A stretch of DNA of 64,000 nt from Qipengyuania_B sp965214525 (lineage in GTDB: Bacteria > Pseudomonadota > Alphaproteobacteria > Sphingomonadales > Sphingomonadaceae). The notes under the pieces are model-generated. The model did no database searches and was not told the origin of the DNA. It was given only the letters and a program-made list of their open reading frames with translations. Location of the stretch: assembly GCA_965214525.1 (NCBI GenBank), contig OZ243959.1:2170001-2234000 (forward strand), in the 5' to 3' direction. This document shows positions 43,555 through 52,280 of the stretch, piece by piece (positions within the stretch are counted from its first letter, which is position 1; each line of letters begins with the position of its first letter). A program made the translations under genes and the position numbers.

Positions 43555-45429
43555 TCAGGCAGCCAATTTGCGGCCTATCCGTTCGAGCAACGCGACGTCC
43601 TCGTCCACTTCTTCTATGACGACGATAGAGCCATCTTCGTCGCGACGGACCATGACCAGGGCGAATTCCGGTCCTTCACTGCGCAGATCGTCGAGCGAGC
43701 GAGCCGGCATCGCGCGCAGCTTGCGCACCAGGGTCTGCTGCATGGAGCGCGCATCTGCAACGGGTTCGCCGCGTTCCTCGCGCCGTAGCTTCCGCTCTGC
43801 CTGCACGATCGCCTTGAGGCCGCCTTCGCCCGTGCGCAGCAGACTGTCGACCGCCCCGCGTTCCACGCCGATCCGATGCGCGTGGGCCAGTACGGTCGCG
43901 TATTCGGTCACCCGCGTCTTGTCGTATTGCAACCCGAAGACGAGCTTCACCACCGGCACCATCGGCGCCCGTTCCTGTGCGGTGAGCCCCGCATCGGCCA
44001 GCAACTCGGCGAACTCCTCCGGTTGCGCGGCCGCTTGCAAGCTGACGTCGTAAGCCTTCCCCACGGCCCGGTAGAGTGCATCGCGGGTGCGGTCTTCTCG
44101 TCCGAGAGCCACCTCGGCCAATGCGCGGGCCTGCGCCAGGCAATCGTGCAATCCAAGGGCTTCATCCGATGCGACCGGCATCAGCTCGTCGCCTGCCGCC
44201 TCGTCGTCTGCCGCTTCGTCCGCATCCTCGTCCGCATCCTCATCCGCATCGTCGCTTCGGGTTGTCTCGCCGGCGCTGCCATATTCGCTTTCCAGCGCCC
44301 GCAGCGCGCCGCGAACCGGGATCATGTCGAGCGGCACCTTGGGCCCTTCGGCTGGCACCGGTTCATATGCGGTCGGGATTGCGTGGATGGTAGCGGTCGT
44401 TTCGGCTTCGGCCGCGTCCTGCTGATCGAACAGATCGAGCGGGGCCGTAGGTTTGCGCCGTTCACCCTTGTCGATGCTGATGCCCATCAGGCTGGGCATA
44501 TGGTGGTCTTCGCCTTCCTCGTCGCCCTGCTCGTAATCTTCGGCCGTCCACTCGTCGTCGTCATCTGCGAAGACCGGCTGAACGAAACGCAGCGGCAATT
44601 CATCATCGGCGGTCTCGTCCCATTCCGCGGTGTCGGTATGGTCACTCGCAATGGCCGTGGAAATGTCTTCGATAGCGGAGTGTTCGTCTTCCTCGGCCAG
44701 CACGCCGATCGCGCCGAGATCGAGGACAGAATCATCGCCATCGTCATCGTCATCGTCTTGCTCGTCGTCCGGCAAGGCGGTCGCGGCAGCGGGCGCAACG
44801 GCTTCTGCCCCTGAACCTTCGCCAGCCAGCGCCCGGTCGATCTCGAGCAGCAATTCGTCCGCGGTGCTGCTGTCGGCCAGTTCCTTCCAGTTGATGACCC
44901 CATAGATGTGATCGATCGTTTCGTTGTCGCTGGAATAGGGCAACAGGATGCCGCGATAAAGCACGGTCATGTCCCGCTGGTTCACGAATTCCGCCTCGAA
45001 CCCGATCGGGGCCTGGTTGGCGAGGATCTGCATGTAATGGTCGGTGATGCGACTCAGCAAGGAAAGGCTGGGGACATCCTCCAGATAGGCGATCTCGGCA
45101 TCCGTGCCGCATTCGCGCGCCAGTTTGTCGCCAACGAACAGCACACCGGGATTGTCGATACCGTCGGTGAAGTCCAGCAGGACGCTGTACGGGCCGAAAT
45201 CGGGCAGGCTTTCCGGCTCGAGGTCGGCGATCGCCGGGAAGTTGCTGTCGCCCAGCAGGCTTGCCCAATGGTTGTACGCTCGCACCTGCATGCGCCGTTC
45301 GTCCTGCCCCACCGGCGAGGGCGGGTGGTCGGGCGTCTCGTGATCGTCTTCGCCATGAAGTTCGATTTCCGGCTCGCTCTCTTCCTCAGAGCGACCGAAC
45401 GATCCGAAAATCCCGCGCAGCGTATCCAT
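43555..45429 (-). CDS. large acidic protein with PAS_5 domain, 624 aa
   Basis: Residues about 45-190 form a PAS_5 domain (MQVRAYNHWASLLGDSNFPA, GVLFVGDKLARECG, ILLPYSSDN, IYGVINWKEL), a family tied to flagellar or motility and stress control in alphaproteobacteria. The middle 190 residues are extremely acidic and of low complexity (EDADEDADEAADDEAAGDE). The C-terminal 220 residues are alpha-helical (CLAQARALAEVALGREDRTR, VVKLVFGLQYDKTRVTEYAT). No output domain is recognised, so it may be a scaffold or sensor. It is monocistronic. Confidence 0.75.
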   Translation of the reverse strand: MDTLRGIFGSFGRSEEESEPEIELHGEDDHETPDHPPSPVGQDERRMQVRAYNHWASLLGDSNFPAIADLEPESLPDFGPYSVLLDFTDGIDNPGVLFVGDKLARECGTDAEIAYLEDVPSLSLLSRITDHYMQILANQAPIGFEAEFVNQRDMTVLYRGILLPYSSDNETIDHIYGVINWKELADSSTADELLLEIDRALAGEGSGAEAVAPAAATALPDDEQDDDDDDGDDSVLDLGAIGVLAEEDEHSAIEDISTAIASDHTDTAEWDETADDELPLRFVQPVFADDDDEWTAEDYEQGDEEGEDHHMPSLMGISIDKGERRKPTAPLDLFDQQDAAEAETTATIHAIPTAYEPVPAEGPKVPLDMIPVRGALRALESEYGSAGETTRSDDADEDADEDADEAADDEAAGDELMPVASDEALGLHDCLAQARALAEVALGREDRTRDALYRAVGKAYDVSLQAAAQPEEFAELLADAGLTAQERAPMVPVVKLVFGLQYDKTRVTEYATVLAHAHRIGVERGAVDSLLRTGEGGLKAIVQAERKLRREERGEPVADARSMQQTLVRKLRAMPARSLDDLRSEGPEFALVMVRRDEDGSIVVIEEVDEDVALLERIGRKLAA

Positions 45430-45541
45430 GGTCAGGCTGTCCCTACTTGTGTACCAGAAACAGCTTCTGACGGCTCATGGTAAACATACCTTTAAGCTAC
45501 GCGAACATCCGTCAGGATATGCCGATAGCCCGGCCACCGGC

Positions 45542-46012
45542 TCAGAACATGTAGCGCATGCGAATCTTGAGGTGCCGGTCACGCCCTTCCACCCGGAACG
45601 CGGCATCATCGAATTTGGGCGGACCCAGGCGCACCTTGGCATCGTTGGAGAACCCGAACCCCTCGCGCGGGATCATCGTCATTGCGCGGTCCGCCTTGCC
45701 GTTGCCGTTCTCGTCATGCAGCACGGCGATGGCGTAACGGCCAGGCGTCACGTCATCAAACACCAGGCGCTGAACCCCATTGGCTGGACGGATCATCCGG
45801 CGCGACTGGCCATCGTCGCGACATTTTGGGAAGCGTTCAGGATCGGCAGTGAGGCAGGCGATGACCGTCCCCTGGCTGGAGCGCAGCGCGGTCAAGTCCA
45901 CCTCGATCGCCGAACGCATTGCTCCGCTGCCGACATCCGTGCGGTTTGCCTGCGCCGCGATGGGCGCCACGGCCAACAGGCCGATGGCAATCGTGCTTGG
46001 CAAATATCTCAT
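45542..46012 (-). CDS. DUF2141-domain secreted protein
   Basis: This 156-residue protein has a signal peptide ending PIAAQA and a beta-sandwich DUF2141 domain (GTVIACLTADPERFPKC, VTPGRYAIAVLHDENGNGKA, REGFGFSNDAKVRLGPPKFD). The family is periplasmic or outer-membrane and of unknown function; the D-x-N-x-N stretch resembles a calcium loop. It follows the desaturase gene by nine bases, so the two are probably co-transcribed. Confidence 0.85.
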   Translation of the reverse strand: MRYLPSTIAIGLLAVAPIAAQANRTDVGSGAMRSAIEVDLTALRSSQGTVIACLTADPERFPKCRDDGQSRRMIRPANGVQRLVFDDVTPGRYAIAVLHDENGNGKADRAMTMIPREGFGFSNDAKVRLGPPKFDDAAFRVEGRDRHLKIRMRYMF

Positions 46013-46021
46013 CTTATCCCC

Positions 46022-46741
46022 TCAACCCAGATTGCGCGACAGTCCGCGATCGGTTCCGCACAGGCGATCCCAGAAGCGGAAATAAAGCCCGTAATTGCAG
46101 CGGTAATGTTCGTGATGCCGGTGATGATGGCTAGCGGTTATGATCCAGTTACCGACCGGCGAATGGACCAGCCGGCGCGGAAAGATCTCCCACCCCATGT
46201 GGTTGGTGACGCCCATCACGGTCATCACGGCCAGCACCACTCCCAGCATGGCGATATGGATCGGCACGATGAACACCAGCATGGGCACCACGATCGCACC
46301 TGTCAGCGCCTCGCTGGGATGAAAGCTCATCGCGGTCCACGCGGTCGGCGTGCTGCTGGCGTGATGGACGGCGTGCATCCGGCGAAACAAGGCCGGGCGG
46401 TGCATGGCGCGGTGGGTCCAATAAAACCAGGTATCGTGGACGAACAAATAGATCAGCACGGATGCCGGCATGTACCAGAGCGGCAATGCGTCCCAATCCG
46501 CGGTGATGCGCGTCCAGCCGGCGTGCCGCCAGCACCAGGCGACGATGCCGGCGGGCAATCCGTAGATCGCGGCCGATGCCAGCGACCACCCGATCTCCCG
46601 CCGTATCTGGGGTGCCTTGCCGGTCAGGTAGCCGGGCTTGCGGCGATGGGTCAGCCACGCGAAGAACCCGCTCGCCATTGCATAGCGAAGGGCGATGATC
46701 GCCGTCATCAGCGTCGCGGTAAAGGCAAGAGAAGCCACCAT
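46022..46741 (-). CDS. sterol desaturase / fatty acid hydroxylase family protein
   Basis: The 239-residue membrane di-iron protein has the histidine boxes HDTWFYWTHRAMH, RMHAVHHAS and SHHHRHHEHYRCNYG, with spans in TATLMTAIIALRYAMASGFF and the regions near residues 60-110. The order and spacing fit carotenoid or fatty acid hydroxylases. Substrate is unknown. Together with the downstream DUF2141 gene it forms a two-gene unit that is often found in sphingomonads. Confidence 0.88.
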   Translation of the reverse strand: MVASLAFTATLMTAIIALRYAMASGFFAWLTHRRKPGYLTGKAPQIRREIGWSLASAAIYGLPAGIVAWCWRHAGWTRITADWDALPLWYMPASVLIYLFVHDTWFYWTHRAMHRPALFRRMHAVHHASSTPTAWTAMSFHPSEALTGAIVVPMLVFIVPIHIAMLGVVLAVMTVMGVTNHMGWEIFPRRLVHSPVGNWIITASHHHRHHEHYRCNYGLYFRFWDRLCGTDRGLSRNLG

Positions 46742-46859
46742 TCAGCCACGCTATGCATTGCCGATCGTGGATGCGAGATTAAAATCGGCAAGCCGGCCCG
46801 ACTCTTTTCCCCGTGTGACCCTGCGGCAACCCGGGCGAACGGATTGCCGGGGCGTTCGC

Positions 46860-47417
46860 CTAGGCGGTTTCCTTCCAGGCGGCACCATAGGAGGAGCATT
46901 CGGGATCGGTCGCGATACACAACCGGCGCATCGCCATCCGGGCCAGCCGTTCGACCTCCACCTTGCGCCTTGCCGCGGCAAGCGGATGCGACGCCGCCGG
47001 GCGAACGATCTCCGCATCGTAACCGTCCGCCACGATCAATCCGCATCGTTCCGGACAGTAGGTTTCATCGGCCAGCGGCGTCTGGTCGAGCGTTGGCGGC
47101 AGGCCCCAGTAGAACCTGTCGCAATGTTCGAGATAATCGGGCCACTTGCTATCGCCAAGCAGGTCTGCCCGGCTCACCTTGATCTCGACAATGACGACCC
47201 TGCCCTTGGCATCGACACCCATCAGATCGGCGCGGCGCCCGTTGCGCAGGGGCATTTCCGCAAGGCACCAGACGTCGTTGCGTGCAAACAGCCGCGCAAT
47301 ACCGCGCGCGACGGTTCTGGCGTCGGCTGGCGCGGTTCCGCTGGCTGGATCCTGGGCAGACGAGCGCCGGAGATCGGCGCTGTCGGAAACGAGGCGGGGG
47401 GAAGGCGTGGCGGACAT
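46860..47417 (-). CDS. mmcB: MmcB-family DNA repair protein
   Basis: This 185-residue nuclease-fold protein belongs to a family described in Caulobacter as LexA-controlled and protective against mitomycin C. Family motifs: WCLAEMPLRNGRRADLMGVD, VVIVEIKVSRADLLGDSKWP (PD-(D/E)xK-like EIK), LEHCDRFYWGLP, and CGLIVADGYDAEIV. The ATG at 47417 lies 12 bases below a perfect alphaproteobacterial SOS box. The open frame further upstream is only the tRNA read backwards. Confidence 0.92.
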   Translation of the reverse strand: MSATPSPRLVSDSADLRRSSAQDPASGTAPADARTVARGIARLFARNDVWCLAEMPLRNGRRADLMGVDAKGRVVIVEIKVSRADLLGDSKWPDYLEHCDRFYWGLPPTLDQTPLADETYCPERCGLIVADGYDAEIVRPAASHPLAAARRKVEVERLARMAMRRLCIATDPECSSYGAAWKETA

Positions 47418-47429
47418 TATCCTTTGTTG

Positions 47430-47444
47430 GAACAGATCGGGAAC
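47430..47444 (-). promoter_or_regulatory. LexA (SOS) box of mmcB
   Basis: On the minus strand the sequence is GTTC-CCGATCT-GTTC, an exact fit to the alphaproteobacterial LexA consensus GTTC-N7-GTTC. It ends 12 bases before the mmcB ATG. Family knowledge (mmcB is SOS-induced in Caulobacter) makes this a confident call. Confidence 0.88.
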
Positions 47445-47558
47445 TTCGTCAAGTGTGCAAGGGGCCGGGGGGTCGGCAGGCTTGCCTGACCCGCCATCGT
47501 GCCAAGTTATGCCTTTCGCCCCGCCACCGCCTTTGCTAGGGCACGCCGGTGTACCCCG

Positions 47559-47635
<77 letters not shown>

Positions 47636-47669
47636 ATCTTTCAATAGGTTAGCGAAGCGCCATTCCACG

Positions 47670-47689
47670 AGTATGGAATGCGTATGGAA
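47670..47689 (+). repeat. putative integrase arm site, left
   Basis: The 20-mer AGTATGGAATGCGTATGGAA lies 34 bases inside attL and recurs exactly at 62462-62481. It contains two GTATGGAA units. It overlaps an inverted repeat CATTCCA / TGGAATG at 47661-47680. Position and repetition near both ends suggest integrase or excisionase binding. Confidence 0.55.
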
Positions 47690-47838
47690 AACGGGGTCTC
47701 AAGTCAGCTATAAGCGGCCCGGCTTTTCGGGCATTTAAAGTCGCTTTGGCGAGGCACGCTAAGGCTGTGCGGCCAACGTCAGGAGATTAATGGCGCGCGA
47801 ATCGTTAGCGCGTTCACGCTAGCGATGCTGAATGCGCC

Positions 47839-48453
47839 TTAGGCGCTAAGTCGGCTCGTGATTGCCAGCATCTCGGCCGCGCACTCATCGTCCAGTTCCC
47901 AATAGCGCTCCAAATGTCGATCGAAGGTCCTATGCCACATGCCCTTGGGGCGTTGGAGTCCCCCTCCCCAACGCTGTTCGCCACCTAGCTTCTTTTGTAG
48001 GCGGAATAGTCGTTCGAACGGCCTATCCCGTGCTGCATCTCGCTGGCATTGATAAGCCAGCCCCCATGCATAACGAGAGGCAAATCGATCGCCACCGCGG
48101 GGCAAATACAGCTTGCCCACGCGGACATGACGAACAGGGCAAAGCATCCACCAGCGCTTCCCGCCAAAGTGGGGCACAGTATGACAAAGGGGGATAATCT
48201 GGCGCTCCCGCTCCTGATTTGGGGCGCTGCCAATCGAAAAGCTCAGCTCCAAGCGCTCGAATCCAGGTTCGTGCATAATCGCTTGGAAGTCGATCGAACC
48301 GACCTCATCGCCACACCGATACCAAGATAAACGTCCCGTCCGCCAGGACCCTTCCTTCGCGCGACCGGTTCGGAGCATCCATGCAAAATCGATTCGAAGA
48401 GATGTGTCCGCGGTTGCCTTAGCGGCGTGCCGTCCTGAACCGCACCCGCCCAT
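47839..48453 (-). CDS. conserved island protein with GSGR N-terminus, 204 aa
   Basis: It starts MGGCGSGRHAAKA and contains IPLCHTVPHFGGKRWWMLCP, KLYLPRGGDRFASRYAWGLA, and an arginine-rich end. This pattern belongs to a common but uncharacterised family from proteobacterial mobile elements. In typical members a zinc ribbon is formed by CP..CGRR and a later CRxC. Here those positions are R/H/A/Y (CPVRHVRVGK and FASRYAWG), so the zinc site looks lost. It lies 70 bases downstream of ietS on the same strand and may be co-transcribed. A hairpin (GCGCC/GGCGC, 47834-47846) overlaps its stop. Confidence 0.6.
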   Translation of the reverse strand: MGGCGSGRHAAKATADTSLRIDFAWMLRTGRAKEGSWRTGRLSWYRCGDEVGSIDFQAIMHEPGFERLELSFSIGSAPNQERERQIIPLCHTVPHFGGKRWWMLCPVRHVRVGKLYLPRGGDRFASRYAWGLAYQCQRDAARDRPFERLFRLQKKLGGEQRWGGGLQRPKGMWHRTFDRHLERYWELDDECAAEMLAITSRLSA

Positions 48454-48523
48454 TTAACGAGTCTCCCAGCCGGAGAATCCCACCGCCAAAATTGCCACTT
48501 TCTCAAGAAATGGGAGCAATCAC

Positions 48524-51046
48524 CTATACTCCTGCTCGCACTTGTGGCTGCAGCCGCTGCCTGACTTCGTCGTAAATCCCAACGACACCGGGCATAGCGA
48601 TCGAGATTGCGAGACCAAATGGAATGGGATCATCGACCACAATACCCTGATCGGGATCACGCTGAATGGTCAACGTAACGCTATGGTTAGGCCCGACGGC
48701 GGGCGCGCGATCGCCGCGCCAACAGCGCGTGAACAAGGTCCCACGATTGGTTTGATTGGTGTCAGGTTGGTCACCATGCGCTTGCATTGCCAAGTCGCCG
48801 AGACCGGCTGGCTCCAGAATTTTTAGGCGGCAAGTTCGATAACGTTTGCGGCCGGGCGAGACCGGTGTGAACCATGCCAGAGTTGCCGACAAAGAATGCA
48901 ACCGAGCTTGGCCAGCGATGGCCAGCGGGATCGGCACTGCGATGTTCACGACCCTGTCAGGGCGAAGGGTGCCGGCGGCCCAAAATGTGGCTCGGTCATC
49001 GGCGCACGCCACTGCTTCATCAGCGTCAACCCAACCAAAGCCCAAGAAGCGCCGAATATTGTCCTTTTGCCGCACATGCTGCCGCCCATCTGGCGGACCC
49101 AGAACGTCCCGGATCAGCGCCGCCGAGTCCTCCGGCCAATGGGCCGGATGCACAAGCAATGCCTTCAGCAAGACGGCACGCTGATGATGAGTCAGCCCGG
49201 TAAACAGCTCGCCATAATTGGCTTCAAGCGCATCATGTATCCGGTGGCACGTGCGGGAGGCGAGGGCAGTCGCGGCGCTTGTCCCGCAGGTGTATGTTTC
49301 CGAATTCTCCCTCCCCCCCGTAGGCGGGCCTGCGACCTTTAGGCCAGCAAAACGAGAGGGTCCCGCTGGCCGAACATCAATGTGATCATGGCTGCGAACC
49401 ACCATAACGTGCTCGCGACTACCAGGCATTAGTATGTCGGGCTTAACCGACCGTGCGAAGCCTGGCCCCAATGTGCTCGATGGATTGGCGAGCCGGTGGT
49501 TGGGAAACGGGTCGACATTGACCCGGGCCGCGATACGAGCAGCCGGGTCAATTGCGTCCTCATTACAAGCGCCTACCGTGATCCCGTTGAGGGTTTCGGC
49601 CGGTGCGAACAATCGCCGATCCGCGACGACCGCGCCGAGCGCGCGCATAACGGCAACCGCTCGGTCGCGGCCATTCGCGTCCTCGAAAGCCGCTCGGCTT
49701 ACGAAATCAGGAACGCCGAATGTCTCAGTTGAATTGCCGGCACTCACTAAGAAGAGAACGCCGAAGCGATAGGCAAGCCGATCAAGCAGGCGCGCCCAAG
49801 CCGAGAGTTGACCGTGGAAGGGCCGGCGGCTGTTGCCAAGCGAGAGATTGATGAGGATCAACCCGGGGGCCGTCGGGGTATCGCCATCTCGCATGCGCAT
49901 CAGCGCCAAATAGATTATATCGACAATAAGCCGGTCAGAGGGAAACGCATCCTGATTACCCAAAACCGGCACTACATGGACGCGTCTAGGGAGGGGAGCC
50001 TCCCGGCAATTTCGATCGCCGTGGATAATGAGCGAGGCCGTCGCGGTCCCGTGCGAGCGATTGGCAACAAGCGCTTCCGGCTCAAGGTCGAAGGCATCAT
50101 CGAGCACAACGTGACGAGCAAGCAGGGGATGCCCTGCAACTGGGACGCCATCAAGCAACGCTAGAATAGGTTCACGCAGCGGTATCTCGGCGATATCACC
50201 TTCCAGCTGCTCTGCGTCTGCCGTATCGATTGTGGTGGCGACGCTTTGTGGACGGATGTGCATTACCGGTTCCAGGCCGGCTACACCATCGACCCTTTGT
50301 TCGATAATCTGCCGCACCGTCCAGACGGGCAGATCGACCAGCAAGGCGTGATAAGCGATGTCGTCGATTCGAGCGCGTGAGACTATGCGACCACCTCGAG
50401 CAATTATTGCAGCGCGCACTTCATCTTCAGTGGCGGCACCCACAGCAGTCTGAGCACGAAAAATTAGCTCGATTTCCAGTCTTACAAACTCGTCGTCGCC
50501 GCGGCCTTCAATCTCTTCCGCCAGCAGCGACGCTTCGATTGGCTGCACCCGATCTTGGGGACCCCACGGACGAAGGTCACGAAGAGTCTGGAAAACATCG
50601 CGCCACGGCGTCTCGCCCATGACTAGCTGTCCACGCTGCCATCTGCCCCAGAGGGATTCCAGCTGCCGCAGGGCCTCAACATCTGGCATCAACAAATACG
50701 CGATCGGGTCCTTGTCAGCTTCGTCGGCCGCAAGCTCCTCTTCATCTATAAGTTCGAGGCCTGGCACGCGCTGAATGGCATTGGCAAAAGTGTTGATCGC
50801 GCCTCGCACTTCGAAAACAAGAAGCCGCTCGGGTGCGAGCGCAGTCGGATCGGCACGCAATTCGAGCGGATCACCTCCGCGACCCAAGACCTCAGCCAGT
50901 CGCGTGAATTTGGGACCAATCGTGGCCCGCTGTCGGGCGGTATCGAATGGTTCTGGTCGTGGAACTACTCGCGCCGTGCCGGTCGGACGGGGCTGATCAG
51001 CTTGGGGCGTTAGCCTCAGCAGCGGCTTGTTCGGATCGCTCGGCAT
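48524..51046 (-). CDS. ietS: subtilisin-like serine protease IetS
   Basis: This 840-residue S8 peptidase has its triad at D299 (LALLDG), H332 (NRSHGTATASLI) and S590 (CGTSAATALAS), with the oxyanion Asn at N438 (LVSAGNS). There is no signal peptide, so it acts in the cytoplasm. About 290 residues precede the catalytic domain. It overlaps the upstream AAA+ gene by 50 bases. The AAA+ ATPase/subtilase pair is IetA/IetS, known from Agrobacterium plasmids as an incompatibility and toxin-antitoxin-like module and later reported as antiphage. IetS is expected to be the toxic partner. Confidence 0.82.
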   Translation of the reverse strand: MPSDPNKPLLRLTPQADQPRPTGTARVVPRPEPFDTARQRATIGPKFTRLAEVLGRGGDPLELRADPTALAPERLLVFEVRGAINTFANAIQRVPGLELIDEEELAADEADKDPIAYLLMPDVEALRQLESLWGRWQRGQLVMGETPWRDVFQTLRDLRPWGPQDRVQPIEASLLAEEIEGRGDDEFVRLEIELIFRAQTAVGAATEDEVRAAIIARGGRIVSRARIDDIAYHALLVDLPVWTVRQIIEQRVDGVAGLEPVMHIRPQSVATTIDTADAEQLEGDIAEIPLREPILALLDGVPVAGHPLLARHVVLDDAFDLEPEALVANRSHGTATASLIIHGDRNCREAPLPRRVHVVPVLGNQDAFPSDRLIVDIIYLALMRMRDGDTPTAPGLILINLSLGNSRRPFHGQLSAWARLLDRLAYRFGVLFLVSAGNSTETFGVPDFVSRAAFEDANGRDRAVAVMRALGAVVADRRLFAPAETLNGITVGACNEDAIDPAARIAARVNVDPFPNHRLANPSSTLGPGFARSVKPDILMPGSREHVMVVRSHDHIDVRPAGPSRFAGLKVAGPPTGGRENSETYTCGTSAATALASRTCHRIHDALEANYGELFTGLTHHQRAVLLKALLVHPAHWPEDSAALIRDVLGPPDGRQHVRQKDNIRRFLGFGWVDADEAVACADDRATFWAAGTLRPDRVVNIAVPIPLAIAGQARLHSLSATLAWFTPVSPGRKRYRTCRLKILEPAGLGDLAMQAHGDQPDTNQTNRGTLFTRCWRGDRAPAVGPNHSVTLTIQRDPDQGIVVDDPIPFGLAISIAMPGVVGIYDEVRQRLQPQVRAGV

Positions 51047-52028
51047 TCAGTGCTTCAGGCGTTACACGCGACGACCAAAGGTCCAGTTCCATCCGCAACG
51101 CTTCATCAATGCCTAACTCCCCCAAACCTAGTATCTGTCGCCGACGCACATTCTGGCAGAAATCAAGTGCCTCCGCATAGCTTGCCTTACCTAGCTTGCC
51201 TGCAATTCGCGTCGGCTGCAATCGCGGGTGTTCCGGCCAATGCTCAATTATTCTCTCAAGGAATGCAGCGATCAATTTCTTGTCTGGGAATGGAAATGAA
51301 AGCCGCATCTGGAACCTACGCCAAACGGCTCTGTCCAGCAACTCGCCGTGATTGGTCGCAGCGATGACGATAACGTAACTTGGAAGTTGGTCGAGCTGCT
51401 GGAGAAGGAAGGAGACCACTCGCTTAATTTCGCCTGTCTCGTGCGTATCCCCGCGCTCTTTGCCTATCGCATCGAATTCGTCGAAGAAAAGCACGCTCGG
51501 CTGGGTTCGCACGTAATCGAATAGCCGACGCAGCCGTGCGTTGGTCTCGCCAAGGTAGCTTCCGATCAGCGCATCGTATCGAACAATGAAGAACGGCAGG
51601 GCAAGCGCTTCGGCCACGCCTTCAGCAAATGACGTCTTACCATTTCCCGGCGGCCCAGAGAGGAGCACGCGGTGCCGAGGTTCATAACCATGGGTCCGCA
51701 GAACATCTGCGCGAACGTGCTCTTCGACCAATTGCCTACCGCTCTCTCGCGCCGGTAGCGGCAGAATCAGCTCATCCAACCGGATCCGCGGTTCAACTTC
51801 CAAGATTGTGTCACGCCCGGTGCTGGACGCATTGTGGGGTTGAGCAGTGGTAAGCGCTGGAGGCGTAATAGGAACGGCCGACAGCGCGCGCTGTAGTCGG
51901 TCAGCGACAATGTGGTGGTTCTTAGCGCGCTCGTCAGCCATTAAAGCTTCTGCTGTCGTCCGCAGCATCTCTCGATCGCCGACAGCACCGGCGCGCACAA
52001 GCGAGACTATCAAATCGCTGCGAGCCAT
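50997..52028 (-). CDS. ietA: AAA+ ATPase IetA
   Basis: This 343-residue ATPase has Walker A GPPGNGKTS at 125-133, Walker B LFFDEFDAI from 180, sensor AATNH, and an arginine-finger region DRAVWRRFQMRL. The N-terminal 70 residues form a helical region (EMLRTTAEALMADERAKNHH) that probably binds its partner. The gene precedes and overlaps ietS, the standard order. IetA is expected to restrain or license the protease. A perfect palindrome and spaced direct repeats lie just upstream of the start, suggesting tight control. Confidence 0.83.
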   Translation of the reverse strand: MARSDLIVSLVRAGAVGDREMLRTTAEALMADERAKNHHIVADRLQRALSAVPITPPALTTAQPHNASSTGRDTILEVEPRIRLDELILPLPARESGRQLVEEHVRADVLRTHGYEPRHRVLLSGPPGNGKTSFAEGVAEALALPFFIVRYDALIGSYLGETNARLRRLFDYVRTQPSVLFFDEFDAIGKERGDTHETGEIKRVVSFLLQQLDQLPSYVIVIAATNHGELLDRAVWRRFQMRLSFPFPDKKLIAAFLERIIEHWPEHPRLQPTRIAGKLGKASYAEALDFCQNVRRRQILGLGELGIDEALRMELDLWSSRVTPEALNAERSEQAAAEANAPS

Positions 52029-52051
52029 AGACTAAGCCAACTCACCCCCAA

Positions 52052-52159
52052 ATGAATCGCCTTATGGCGATTCAACACTGTATCCATATTCGCGCAATGT
52101 GTCGCGCCGAGCGCCTTTGATTGCGCCAAAGCGAATCAGATTTGCGCCAGACCGAATCA
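52052..52159 (-). promoter_or_regulatory. ietA operator/leader region: palindrome plus 21-bp spaced direct repeats
   Basis: TGAATCGCC-TTAT-GGCGATTCA at 52052-52073 is a perfect 9-bp-arm inverted repeat that ends 24 bases before the ietA start. Farther up, TTGCGCCAAAGCGAATCA (52121-52138) and TTGCGCCAGACCGAATCA (52142-52159) match at 16 of 18 bases. Their starts are 21 bases apart, two helical turns. This looks like a cooperative binding site plus an operator or hairpin. The binding protein is unknown. Confidence 0.5.
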
Positions 52160-52280
52160 ACGATGTGACGCACGCCCAATGTACCAAGCAAAGGGGAATA
52201 CCACACTCCGCCTTGGGATTAAACCGGAGGTCGTTTCCCAAACCCAACGATGATCGCAGGCCAACTGCGACGTCTATCCC

